DNA from: Paramarasmius palmivorus
Lineage: Eukaryota > Basidiomycota > Agaricomycetes > Agaricales > Marasmiaceae
Reading direction: 5' to 3'
DNA length: 64,000 nt
Assembly (NCBI GenBank): GCA_037176845.1
Contig: JAYKXP010000055.1
Coordinates: 1-64,000, forward strand
The position numbers and the translations under genes were made by a program. The notes under the pieces were generated by a model. The model was not told the origin of the DNA. It was given only the letters and a program-made list of their open reading frames with translations, and searched no databases. Numbering within the stretch: position 1 is the first letter of the stretch; each line of letters begins with the position of its first letter. Of the stretch, positions 38,195-49,199 are shown piece by piece.

Positions 38195-38560
38195 TTATAA
38201 GGATACTCCAGGTCCAGGAGGCCGAAATGGTGGTGTTGGAATAATGGAATGCGAATGGAATCTGGGAGTTGTGTAGAGAGACTGCCTTGCTTTCGCTGTT
38301 TGCGACGAAGAAATGTAGGGGCCGAATTTGTCTCCTGCCACCGTATACTCGTTCTCAGAGCGCATTAAGAAAAAATATCGAGAGAACGTTCTTGTACCCT
38401 GTCGTATACGCAGGTCGTCCCCATCCAAATGGCTAGAGGGGTATCGTGAAGGTGTTGAAAGAACCCGCGTTTTCGCGCTTATTCTCCGGACCTATACCGG
38501 CCGTTCGGACCGCTGTCATGTACATGCCACCAATCAAATAAAATAATAAACGTACAATAT
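38195..38560 (-). repeat. Dispersed DVDNEE fragment, copy 3
   Basis: It contains the GGACCGC...CCGGACC part in antisense of the RRSGAGPRNEK codons and downstream GDDLRIRQGTR. The DVDNEE end is lost. It is nearly identical to the 46.7-47.1 kb copy through the tandem duplication. Confidence 0.45.
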
Positions 38561-38830
38561 GGCCACCTCAATGACCCGTCTCAGCATAAAGTCTTCGAAC
38601 GGTAGAACGAGTCGATGTGCCGGTCAGGACAATCTATTTCAAATAGAAGATATGTGAATGGACACGAAGATAGTAAAAGGACTAGCCATGTCCAAACCAT
38701 CGATACATATATGTCATTCGAGATTTGTTCGTGAAACTACCAAGTACATAGCCGCGAAAACTGTTCCCGGCGTGAAAGCAAAAGACTGTCGACAAGGACT
38801 CGCTCACTCTCGTATCCCCAACCCAGATCT

Positions 38831-40498
38831 TTACTTCCACCGAGGCTTTGATGCTCCAGAAGACTGGGAATTAGTAGCCTTCGTAGGCGGAGTGTTGCCT
38901 GATTTCATGGTAATAGCGTTCGACGCAAATCGTTTCCTTATGCCTACACCCGAGTCGCCTGTTCGAACAGCGGACTGACTTGCATTCCGAGCTGAACCAC
39001 CATCTGAACGCCCATTTGAGGATTTTTCGGTGGTGGTTGCTGGAAAGGATCGTGCTTGAACCATTGGTGGCTGTCTGCATTCTATAAAAACAGTCAGTCT
39101 TTTGAGACATAAGAAGGCAGGAAAATGAATACGGGTGGATTTTACGCCCGATGCTGGGGTCTGAGATCTTGTACTCTGGGCGGTATTGCCATGTTCACGA
39201 CGAGTGGATGATGTGATGTTTTCCTGGGCAGTGCTTGTTCTGTTATTAGGCTTAGTAGTGTATGATGTGATGTTCAACAAATCTTCTTCATCATCCAATT
39301 CTAGGACCCATATTCTTAGTGTGACAGTTAATCGCAAGTCAAATGGGTGACACACCTGCAATGGTACCTGGATCCTTGACCTTCACCTGCCTACGACCCC
39401 ACCTATCCACCTCAGAGCTGAGCTCGAGCCCCCAGAGATGCAAGTCGCATAAGAACCACTCCATGTCCTGGTCCCATTCCTCCTGGCTTGATTTGTAGTC
39501 AAGGCTGCCTCTTAGAGCTGAGTTCAGTCTTGCCCTCTCGCTCTCTGGAAGATCGTCCTCTGTAAAATCTGTCAGAATACACTCTATGTGGGAAGAACAG
39601 ATAGACTGAACTAATGACCCACCACGGGAGCCAGCTATTCACAAAAGCGTCATCATTACTGACCCAAAATTGAAGTTGACAAGATCGTACAAGCCAGCTA
39701 CAGATTTGGTCAGAGTGCATGTTAAGAGGGAAGAATGGGTATACAGCACTGACATCTTTTGATATAGTTGTCAAAGGTGTATGAGAGTTTCCGGAGGATA
39801 AGCTGCAATTGCCATGCTCGCCTGCTTCTTGTGGGTGCATAATCCAACTCTGTAAGTAGTGTAAAAATACGCGCTGTGGAGGAAGAACAGTGAAGTGTCC
39901 TACTATGGAATATCAACATTGGGATCTTCGAAAGGTTGATCGCGAACAATTGAGGTAAACCAGGTTCTCTACATGAAAATAATGGATGAACAGAGCGAAG
40001 CACGTGAATTTGTGAATTGGATCTGACCTTGTTCGAGAGAAAGTTCTAAAGTCACTTTTCCAGGCCTTTTCGGCATCGGCTCCTTCGTACTTGACAACGA
40101 TAAACTTGGTGCCTCCATAGGGAAACAGTTGGACGATTTGGGTTGTAACGCAGGCTTTCAGTCGTCCAAGTATCCTACCTTCCCGCCATTGCCACTCGTA
40201 TTGCGAAAGATCTTCACAGTAGAGGTTTTCCAAAGCAATGATATCCCCACGTCGCACCTGTTGAAACTGCAGGGAGCTCGTTCAGTAAACCTGATTATAT
40301 TGAAAGAGAGCGATCATTCACCTCGTCGTATTCCGTGCGCTCTGCCATCTCCCGAACAGCGTTCATAATCGTGGTGTTGTGAATCAGATCCCCGCAAACG
40401 TTAGTGGTCGTATTATTGGAATTGTTGAACTGATTCCCTTCCACGCGGTTGATGGTGCATCTTGTCATTGTTGCGCCAAGGTAAGACGATTCCTCCAT
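38831..40498 (-). CDS. Array member E, apparently intact
   Basis: Exon 1 (from 40498) has CTINRVEGNQFNNSNNTTTN and ends RTEYDE. Exon 2 has VRRGDIIALENLYCEDLSQY, ARVTT-like CVTTQIVQLFPYGG and KYEGADAEKAWKSDF. Exon 3 has LFAINLSKIPMLIFH. The microexon is the 7 bases CTGGCTT. The helical exon has EEWDQDMEWFLCDLHLWGLE. The last parts are an acidic, Thr/Ser/Asn-rich segment (ELDDEEDLLNITS) and a Ser/Arg/Lys-rich tail ending GASKPRWK at 38831. The last intron would use a GC donor (GGCGTAAA); it is 66 bases without stops and could also be retained in frame. It shares the array promoter. It is the pair of G in the duplication but is much more diverged from G than the flanking DNA is. Confidence 0.72.
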
Positions 40499-40602
40499 TG
40501 TGGAACCTCAAGGCAGGACTCGCGAGGAGGAGGGGGAAGATGGTGCAGAAGCAAAGGGCAGAATGCGGTGTCGCGTGTGACGGAGTGTTGTCCTGCTGTA
40601 GT

Positions 40603-40683
40603 GTCTCTATTCAGTGACAGTGACAACGGACTTTGATAGAATCGTACTTACCTATTGTGATTGACAGGAAGAACGAAACGAGC
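40603..40683 (-). promoter_or_regulatory. Array-type promoter of member E
   Basis: The block CTTTGATAGAATCGTACTTA, then CCTATTGTG, then GACAGGAAGAACGAAACGAG is present on the plus strand upstream of member E. The TATA position is degenerate (CTCTATTC). Confidence 0.45.
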
Positions 40684-40689
40684 ATTTAT

Positions 40690-43633
40690 CCCAGGCGGGG
40701 TCAGCCCAAGTCATGCTGATGTATTCGGGTTGATAGAGTCGGTCAGTCCTTGTGTTGACGGCGGGCAGATCTGAACAGTGGTATATGATAGCCTGGATGC
40801 AAAGAAATCTATAATTGACTCAACATTGGGACCTTGAGCCAACGAAAAGTGAGAGAAAACTCACCTAGGATGCTCTAGAAGTAGCAGGATGCAAGAAACA
40901 GCGGGTGTAGTAACCGTTGTTTTTCTCTTCCGGACACCCGGGCCGCTTTGGGGTCCTTTCCTTCAACGACCTCCTTGAGCGCTTGAGCTCTCCCAAAGAG
41001 AGCACCGTGCACAGTTCTCTAGGCTTCAAAAAGTCAAGCTCCTGGTTCCCTCCTCAACGTTCAACAACCAATGTCCAAGTCGTTGCTCCTTCACCTAACC
41101 TACTCCCTTTCCTTTCACTCAACAAATATCTACCCGGACCTCGCGAAAGTCGTGCAACAAGAACGTTGTTTCTACACGGAGGTTATATCGCCCAAATCCT
41201 CATCGTGGCCTCCGAGGTGAAGATGGTGTCCTTCGGCTCTATACTCCCACATTCTCCGACTATTTTTTAGATTTCGTACTGGAGTCTCCGCGATATGGAA
41301 GACGTATGCTTTGATAGGGTTAAGACTTTGGTGCGCTCTCTTATCTTAATCTACCCTTCTAGTCTAACATAGAATTGCTCACAGGCCACCTTCGTGTCCA
41401 TTCATTATGAACTGGGGAAAATGCGACATCGTGTTATCACGGCCTTCAACGTGTCATTCGCTTCTATGTGTGTTCCAAATTCAACCTCACTGTCCAGCGA
41501 ACGCTGAGCTGACAGTTTCGGCATAATAGAGGCGAAGGATCTTATCTCGAAGAAGCATGCTACTTCCAACATCTTGAAGACTCGGAAAACCAAGAGATCG
41601 AAGATGAGGGTGCTTGGTACTCGGTAAGCCCCCATTTACTCGACATTTGAAGGTTTACTATATTCTAATCCGGGATACAGACCACAATATTTTACCTGAA
41701 GGTCAACATCCCTCACCTCTAGCCTATAAACAATGATCCAAACGCTTGCGGTGCTCGCAAACCTGCTCAACCACTTCCCAACCACTTTGCCTCCAACAGG
41801 TCTAACAAGCACGGCGGTTCAACTCCAGATGGTCAAGCTGATCCCCAGGGGTTCATCTTCTCGTTAGTTTTTGGAATCCGGTTCCTCCGTCATACTCAGG
41901 AGCCAGGCTATAGAAACCATCAGCGCTGTGTACCACTAGGCCTGAAGAACTTTCGCTGTCTTCGAGTTTCGCGTACACGACTGGCGATCTGGAGTATACA
42001 CCGTCGTGGTACGTCTAAGCTCCTTCGCCCATGTACTGCTTTCTACGCTCTTCTGACATCGTGCATCTCCAAGATCACTGACCGCGAGAGAAAGGTGGTT
42101 GCTCTAGTAGCCAAACCGCCTCTGCAGTCCTCAGGTAGTTTGTAATCGTCACCGATTTCGCTTGAGGCTCGGGGCAATCTCAATCCCGAGGTTACGAGTC
42201 ATGAAGGATGCATGAAGGTATGTTTCCTAGTCTCTATGTAAACTAACGCCGCCTGAACTCACGATCTCATCACAGCTCTTGAATGTTCAGAGATGCAAGT
42301 CTGCTATTTCGAGACATTGTACGAGATTCAAACTACTACGGCTAGTGCTACATATGGACGGCTTCGTGACGTCTCTTGTGTCCGCGTATCCGAGTCAATC
42401 AATCACAATCTTTGTCCATCGACGGCGTATGACCCTGAGAAAGAGCTCGAAGCAAAGCGAGACAATGTAGAACTCACCCGCCCTCATCCACCACAAGAAG
42501 GGTATACCGTCTACTTATAGGACTCGCCAATTCGGAGACGAGATTATTCTGATGGCTCCTACTCGAACATTCAAGCCTCCGACGGAGCACAATAGCTCAT
42601 GCGGTAGTCATTCACCGCGCGATCTCGAGCCTCAATCCCACCGCCATACAGGTCTTGCGTATGGCCATTCATCGGCAACGTCGCGTGCGATGAGCTTGCC
42701 GCTATGCATCCCACCATTACCAGTACAAAACTATTATTTCGTGTGTAAGTGTTACCCATCAGAGTGCTTCTATCTGGACTGACTGCGGAACACAGTGCCG
42801 ACTATTCTAACATTCTCCTTGACCCTCACTACATTCACGTCTGCGGCAAGTATAGCCCGATAGCGAGAACCTGACTAGCAGCGGAGAGGGTCCGAATGAC
42901 AAACTGATGCGTGGTAATGCGCGGTGCTATAGCCAGTCTTCACGTCCTTGACATTTTCAGACTCCGGTTGGGGCCACTGCCAAGCCCACAACTGGAAGGT
43001 GGAAGACTCAAACGTGACAGGAGTGCGCATAGCACTTCTCTTCTACCTACTTCGTCCTGCTCAAGAGCCAAAAGCTAGGAAAGGAATAAATCCAGTGGTG
43101 TGTTTCGGCGTCTTATCCACTCTTTGTACTCTAGCCTGTACCTGATCCTTTTCCGTGCTCTTTCTTAGGCTTCTTCGGACTCTTGCTGATTTGTCGCTGA
43201 TCCCTTGACTGCCTAATTAGGTATGGTACCTCGATCCCTCGATGTTTCCCCGATAATAACGTTCTCGATGCCTGCAGCAGATAGTTCAGCCGTTTCTCAA
43301 CCCTTTGACATCAACCCAGCCTACTACGTGAACGATAATGCGAATATCTCCCAGACGACCAACTACATCGGAGACCACATAAGGACAGTATGGGTCGGCT
43401 ACAATATGAGCTAGTCAAGTTGCGCTGCAATCTAGAGTTGACATTCAAAATATGTACCATATCCTACGAGAGTTACGATAAGTTCGACTGATCGTTCAAG
43501 TACTTTACGAAGGGTTGAATTTGTGATCAAGAACAGCTTGAATTCAGGCGTTTTGCTTCGTCCATAATCGTCTTTGGTGTGACAGCCTCGAATACTACAA
43601 AGCGTATAAAATCTCAATCGTGAATCAAACACG
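40690..43633. other. Decayed plus-strand gene and junction of the two duplication units
   Basis: Around 41.28-41.45 kb the plus strand reads SLRDMEDVCFDRVKTL, then a GT...CACAG intron-like gap, then YELGKMRHRVITAFN. The same is found at 49.9-50.1 kb. Other parts are broken in both copies, so this is a remnant of an unknown gene. At 43.3 kb the frame PFDINPAYYVNDNANISQTT is open, while the left unit has a stop in the same place (34.64 kb). Confidence 0.4.
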
Positions 43634-45196
43634 CTAAGATCCATCTTTCGATGCCACTCCCTTGAGACGGGGATATAAAATCACGTCATCCTCCTCAGTA
43701 TCGTCTTCTGAAGCATCCGATTCAACGCAGAATACCAAGCCTTCCTCGTCATCTGCGACAGTTTTGCATATGAGCGCAACGGTTGACTACAAGTCAAGCA
43801 AGGACGCACATTCGAGTAGTTCGACAGTCAACGGGCGTGTATTCTGTGAGCCCTGGTCTGACTGAGTAGGGCATTTCATATACTCTTCGGTAAACCATTT
43901 CCCACTACTCGACTTGATACTCGGTGTGACGTTTAAGGGTAGCTTGGAGACATAATCTTCATCATCATCCAACTCTGAAATGCATGAAAAGTATGTATTT
44001 ACTTTTGAATCGAGTACAAGTATAAGCCGAATAGGGAACGTACGCTCAGCCAAATCATGATTTTTCACTCTGACCCATTTGCGATGATCACTAGCCTCGG
44101 CGTCTATCTCCAACCCCAAAAGATGTAAAGTGCGTAGGAACTGCAGAGTGAATTGATCACATTCCATTGGGCTTGCCCTGCGTTTGAGTTTGTAGTAGGA
44201 CGTCCGAAGTTGGTTCACGGGGTGCACAATGTTTTCCGGAAGAGCGCCGCCTGCAAAAGTGTCAGAAAGTACTATGAGTAGAAGGAGTGAGTAAGCAGCA
44301 CCAACAAGAAGTCGTGGAATAGGAAAACTATTCACGAGAACACAATTGCTAGTCCACAGTTCATTCTGGAGCGGGAAACAACGTACAACGACGGAACTTT
44401 GGAGATTTGGTCAGAACACATTATGTAAGGAAGCAGGTGTCTAGCACTGACATTTCTTCTCAACGAGATGGTCGAACATGAGTGAGAATCCAGTAAGAGC
44501 CCAGTCGAGCCACTCCGCTGGTAAGCTTCTCACCGGCACACGGGCCAGATCTACATGTCAGTGAGTGTGCGTTGCAAAGGACGGCAAGGAGACACACCAT
44601 GATGGAATATTAGCATTGGTATTCTTGACGGGTTTATAGCAAATAGCTGGGGAAGGCCAGGAACTCTGGTTGAATTCGTCGAAACCATCAGCGAACATCG
44701 TCACGAAGGTTGGCATGATCCAACCTCATGCGGGAAAAGATCCGGAAGTCTCTCCTCCAAGCTTTTTCGGCATCCATACCTTCGTACTTGACGACAGTGA
44801 ACTTCGCGTTTCCACAGGAGAATAACGCGCTTGTTTGCGTCGTCACGCGAGCTTTCAATCGCCCATATATCCTGCCTTCACGAAGCTGCCACTCCGACCG
44901 AGAAAGATCCTCTGAATATCGGTCCTGTAATGCAATGATATCCCCTCGCTTCACTTCGCGGAACTGCAGGGTTTGTGGATAAGAATAAGGCGATGAGCCG
45001 AAATGTGCCACTTTGTCCTCACCTCGTTATACTCCATACATCCAACCCACTTCTGTACCGTATTCACTATGGTTGTACTGTGAATCAAGTCACCGTGGAC
45101 AATAGTAGTTGTATTATTCGAATTGTTCAGCTGATCGCCTTCCACATTGTTGTAGCTTTCTGCGTTGGTTGCCCTCGAAGAGATCGGCAGGGCCAT
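43634..45196 (-). CDS. Array member F, with acidic C-terminal tail
   Basis: From Met at 45196, exon 1 has NAESYNNVEGDQLNNSNN and TTTIVHGDLIHSTTIV, ending MEYNE. Exon 2 has VKRGDIIALQDRYSEDLSRS and KYEGMDAEKAWRRDF. The microexon is TTCCGTCGTT. Exon 6 reads NSFPIPRLL and splices through GTGCTG...TTTGCAG to GALPENIVHPVNQLR. The helical exon has SPMECDQFTLQFLRTLHLLG. After the acidic LDDDEDYVSKLPL segment, a GTGCGT...TCGCAG intron leads to a last exon with YDEEGLVFCVESDASEDD and LYPRLKGVASKDGS, stopping at 43634. D and F thus carry a different, acidic end from the basic KPRW tails of A, E and J. Confidence 0.68.
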
Positions 45197-45259
45197 TCGA
45201 CCAGTGTCTTCGAAAAGGGGGCGATCCAAGTATGAAGCAAGGCTGTTAGTGGAAGACAA

Positions 45260-46690
45260 GAGCCGCAGCTAAGGTTACTGCACTTTATAATAATGTCAGC
45301 CACTGATTGATAGATACACATATAAGGGCATCTACTGCCACGGATGACAATACGAACGGAACATAGATTGTGATGGCACTACAGCTATTGAGACATGCTG
45401 TACCAAGCCTGGACAGACCATCCGGTGACAGGCCAATCCATCATGCGACTTGGCATGAAATAAATTTACTACCCGCAGGGTTCACTATGAACGTCGGAAA
45501 AGAAAAACTAAAGGCCATTAGATGTGAACTGAACGAATGGAGATGAAATCTTGAACATACGTTCGAGGCTACAAGGTATGGGTATCTCATAAGGGAGTAA
45601 CAAGGCAAGTCGTAATAGCACAAACCAGCTCAGATGAGGCTGCGTCGGGGACAGCAGGACAGGGCTTGTATCGAGGCTGGTAGTCCCATTTCCAGTAGCG
45701 GAACGGTTCCCATAAGCTACAAATATACGACGAGGACGCAAAACGGCGACTCACTGGCACCCATTGTGCACCTCCGCATATTATTGTTCATGTCAATGTC
45801 CAGCAAAAAAAGTCTAGGAGGCCAATGAATTGCTCAGGATATGTATACCTTCGAGACCTAAAAAGATGAAAGGCGGTGTCGTACTCTGGAATTTGCGGTG
45901 GGTGTACCGCCAGGCATGATCTTCGTGTAGCTGGGTCCGTATCTCTTCCATGGTGCCTGACTCACCGGTATGTCTTTCAAGACAAAACACGTCATAGAAC
46001 CTGTATTGGAGCCAGTAGAGCTGGATTTGTCGCCAGCAACCAATGAGCTATAGCAAGAGATTCTTTCGCACCGCCTGGAATGTGTCTTTCTGGCGAAAAC
46101 GAGTATGGATATTATCCGAGGAAAGGCTTGCGGTAGGGAATTTGGTGACGGATGTTCCTTGATGGGCTACCGAAATGATGAAATAGCTTGAGGATACACG
46201 GTAGATCAAAGCAACTGGAAAGCATACCAGAGATGTCGATGCTAACCGGGTCAATTACTTGCTTCGGCCATGCTTTAGTGGGTGATGAACCAAGCGGTAG
46301 CGGAAAGACTGCAGCTTGAAGGTTCGGACCTAGACCATCCGGCGTGCTATCTCTACCTCCACACTCTGACAAAGCCTCCTCACGGGCTACCAGTCCAAAC
46401 GATCTCGCCTATTCTATCCTGACTTCACCCTAAGACAAGTATTCCTAGCTCTGTACATAATTGATGTTTTGGTTGGATGAACAAGCGAAATATGCGCGTG
46501 AAAGGAATGGCTTCTCGTCTCTGTAGGCTTCATAAAGATACTCCAGGACCAGGAGGCCGAAAATGATGGTGTTGGAATAGTGGAATGCGAATGGAATCTG
46601 GGAGTTGTGTAGGGAGACTGCCTTGCTTTCGCTGTTTGCGACGAAGATATGTAGGGGCCAAATTTGTCTCCTGCCACCTTATCCTCGTCC
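45260..46690. other. Gene-poor stretch with remnants
   Basis: This is the second copy of 36.4-38.2 kb. The minus strand near 46.3 kb again reads PKQVIDPVSIDISG before GTATGC. No intact frame is present. Confidence 0.4.
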
Positions 46691-46699
46691 TCAGAACGC

Positions 46700-47075
46700 G
46701 CCAAGAAAGAATATCGAGGGAACGTCGTGTGGAGGGTCCTAACTGTGAAATCAGAGTCAGGATATGGGCTAGTTCAGATACAGATTAGACGCACTAGGAA
46801 ATTAGAATACGATCCGGTAACCTCTGATCTTCCTCTCCAAGTTTCTTGTGCCCTGTCGTATACGCAGGTCGTCTCCATCCAACTGGCTAGAGAGGTATCG
46901 TGAAGGTGTTGAAAGAACCCGCGTTTTCTCGTTTTCTGGACCTACCCCGGCCCTTCGGACCGCTGTCATGTACATGCAACAGACGACTAAACGGGAAATG
47001 GGCGGGAACTGTGGCAGCTGGGCACACTGAGGCTTCCGAACGCGATACTCCTCGTTGTCAACGTCCATCACGCTA
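46700..47075 (-). repeat. Dispersed DVDNEE fragment, copy 4
   Basis: The minus strand reads MMDVDNEEYRVRKP, then AVRRAGVGPENEKTRVLST and GDDLRIRQGTR. The order of motifs equals that of copy 2, with the hydrophobic part replaced by a frame-shifted stretch. Confidence 0.5.
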
Positions 47076-47451
47076 CAGTCTTACGCCTTTTTCAAGCAAT
47101 CTCAATCACCAATCGAATGAACGTACAATATGGCCACCTCAACGACCCGTCTCAGCATAAAGTTTTCGAACGGTAGAACGAGATGTGCTGGTCAGGTCAA
47201 TCTATACTCAAATGGAGGATATGTGAATGGACACGAAGATAGTAAAAGGACCAGCCATATCCAAACCATCAATACATATACATGTCGTTCGAGATTCGCC
47301 CGTGAAACTACCAAGTACATAGCCGCGAAACCTGTCCTCGGCGTGAAAGCAAAAGACTATCGGCCGAGACTCACTTATTCCTGTATCCCCACCCCAGCTT
47401 TACCTCCACCAAGGTTTTGATCCTCTAACAGACTGGGCACCAGTAGCTGTC

Positions 47452-49046
47452 CTAGGCTGAGCTTTGCTGGTGGTCGTGGTGGTAGTGTTCGATGTAACTC
47501 GTCTTGTTGAGGCTATACTGGAGAGGCGCCCGTTCGAATAGTGGACTAGCTGCATTCTGAGCCCGAGCCCGAGCCTGAGCTGCACTCCCATCTGAATGCC
47601 TTCTTGGCACCTTTTTGGTGGTGGTTGCTCGTGTAGACAGAGCTCGAGCCTTTGGCGGGTGTCCACATTCTAGAGAGAACCGTCAGTATTGTACTAGTTA
47701 GGGGCGGAAACGGGTAGTTTTCATGCCTGGTGTAGTCCGACGAGGTCTTGTCTCAGTCTGGGAGGTATTCCGTTGGGTGAATGTCCTGATGTCTCCCTGG
47801 GTAGAGCCTATTCTGCTATTGCCGTTTGGGATATCTTCATTGTCATCATTCAATTCTGGGCAGGCGTTCTTAGCGTGTCAGTTGCGTACAGAATGGGCAG
47901 GTAACACACCTTCAATAGAACTGGAATCTTTAACTCCCACCTTCCCCCGACCCTGTTCATCCCTGATGATCTCCAACCCCAAAATATGTAAGAGGTGTAA
48001 GAGCTGCTGCATTGCCTGATCCCATTCCTTTGTGCTTGATTTGCGTAGAAGTCTTGTCTGGGATAATTCCAGTTGCTCTGCTAGATCGCTGCCTATGCCC
48101 TTCGGAAGATTGATCACTATACAGTTTGTCAGAATACACTCTAGGTTGGAATGACAGGTAGGCTGCACCAGTGACTAATGACAAGAAGCGCCAACTATTC
48201 ACAAAAACATCATCATTACTGACCCCAAGTTGAGAATGACAGTGTCGTACTAGATGGGAACTACTGAGCTGGTTAGAATACATGTGAGAAGGAAGAATGA
48301 ATATGTAGAACTGACGTATCTTCTTGACAAGATAGTGAAAGTCCCATGAGAGTCTTTCGAGAAGCCTGTCCAAGTCCGCCACTCGCAAGCTTCTCACAGG
48401 TGTATAGCCAATATCTGTGAGTAGCGTCAAAATACGTGTTGTGGGAGAAGAATGGGAGTGCCCACGGTGAAATACCAGCATTGGAATCTTCGAAAGGTTG
48501 ATAGCAAACAATTGAGGTGACTCAGGGTCTCTTCATGTAATTGTGGGTGAACAAAGTCAAGGATATGAATTGGATCTAACCGTGTTTGCGAGAACGTTCG
48601 GAAATCTCTCTTCCAGACCTTCTCGGCATCGGCTCCTTCGTACTTGACGAGGGTGAATTTGGTGCCCCCATAGGGAAATAATTCAACAGCTTGAGTTCTT
48701 ACACGAGCCTTCAAACATCCCAAAATCCTGCCTCCACGATGTTGCCACTCGTACTGTGAAAGATCTTCGTAGTGTATGTTCTCCAAGGCGATGACGTCCC
48801 CTCGCTTGACCTCCCGAAACTACAAACGTTCCATTGAGTCAATAGAAATGTAGTAATGGCACTTGCTTTCACCTCACTATATTCTGTGCGCTTGAACGCC
48901 TCAGTCGCATGGCATGATATGTAGTTCCCATGAACGATATTAGTCGTGTTGTTGGAATTGATGAGTTGGTCCCGTTGAACGTGAGTAACCGTGCAATTTG
49001 CCATTGTAATGGGACTGCCGCTGAAGTAGGATGGGTTCGCATCCAT
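47452..49046 (-). CDS. Array member G, with shifted end
   Basis: Exon 1 (49046, ending RTEYSE) has CTVTHVQRDQLINSNNTTN and IVHGNYI. The 53-base intron GTGAAA...TTGTAG leads to FREVKRGDVIALENIHYEDL, then KFTLVKYEGADAEKVWKRDF. Exon 3 has LFAINLSKIPMLVFH. The microexon is 13 bases (TAGTTCCCATCTA) and gives KKILVPIYWRFLSLV across the junctions. The helical exon has RKSSTKEWDQAMQQLLHLLH. The second-last exon is ELNDDNEDIPNGNSR... and its donor is GC (CCAGGCATGA). In the last exon the frame meets TAG at 47454-47452, while the usual ending SKPWWR lies in another frame finishing at 47400. One base change near the end therefore shortened or altered the tail. Confidence 0.68.
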
Positions 49047-49116
49047 TGTGAGCTTTCAAGGAGTAGCGAGGAGGTGGTGAGGGTAGAATACGGGTATAGA
49101 GCATGAGGTGCTTTAG

Positions 49117-49194
49117 GTTTTAATATTCAGTGACAGCGGGTTTTGACAGTATCGTACTTGCCTATTGTGGTTGACAGGAAGAACGAAACGAGGA
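49117..49194 (-). promoter_or_regulatory. Array-type promoter of member G
   Basis: In the gene direction GAATATTAAAACC lies about 75 bases before the start codon. It is preceded by CCCGCTGTCACT and, further up, by CGTTTCGTTCTTCCTGTCAA. It is closely similar to B, E and J. Confidence 0.6.
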
Positions 49195-49199
49195 TCTGT

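Larger units (their letters stand above)
34388..43058 (+). repeat. Tandem duplication, left unit (about 8.67 kb)
   Basis: The unit starts with GCTCAAGAGCTAAATGCTAG and holds array members D and E plus remnants. Its blocks recur in the same order and orientation at 43059-51612. Matching anchors lie 8671, 8768, 8567, 8548 and 8569 bases apart from left to right, so small insertions and deletions have accumulated. Confidence 0.85.

Noticed and set aside
42552..42782. 76-codon open frame conserved with 51121-51351
   Set aside because: The two frames are almost identical only because the whole region was recently duplicated. The opposite strand is open equally well and there is no motif.
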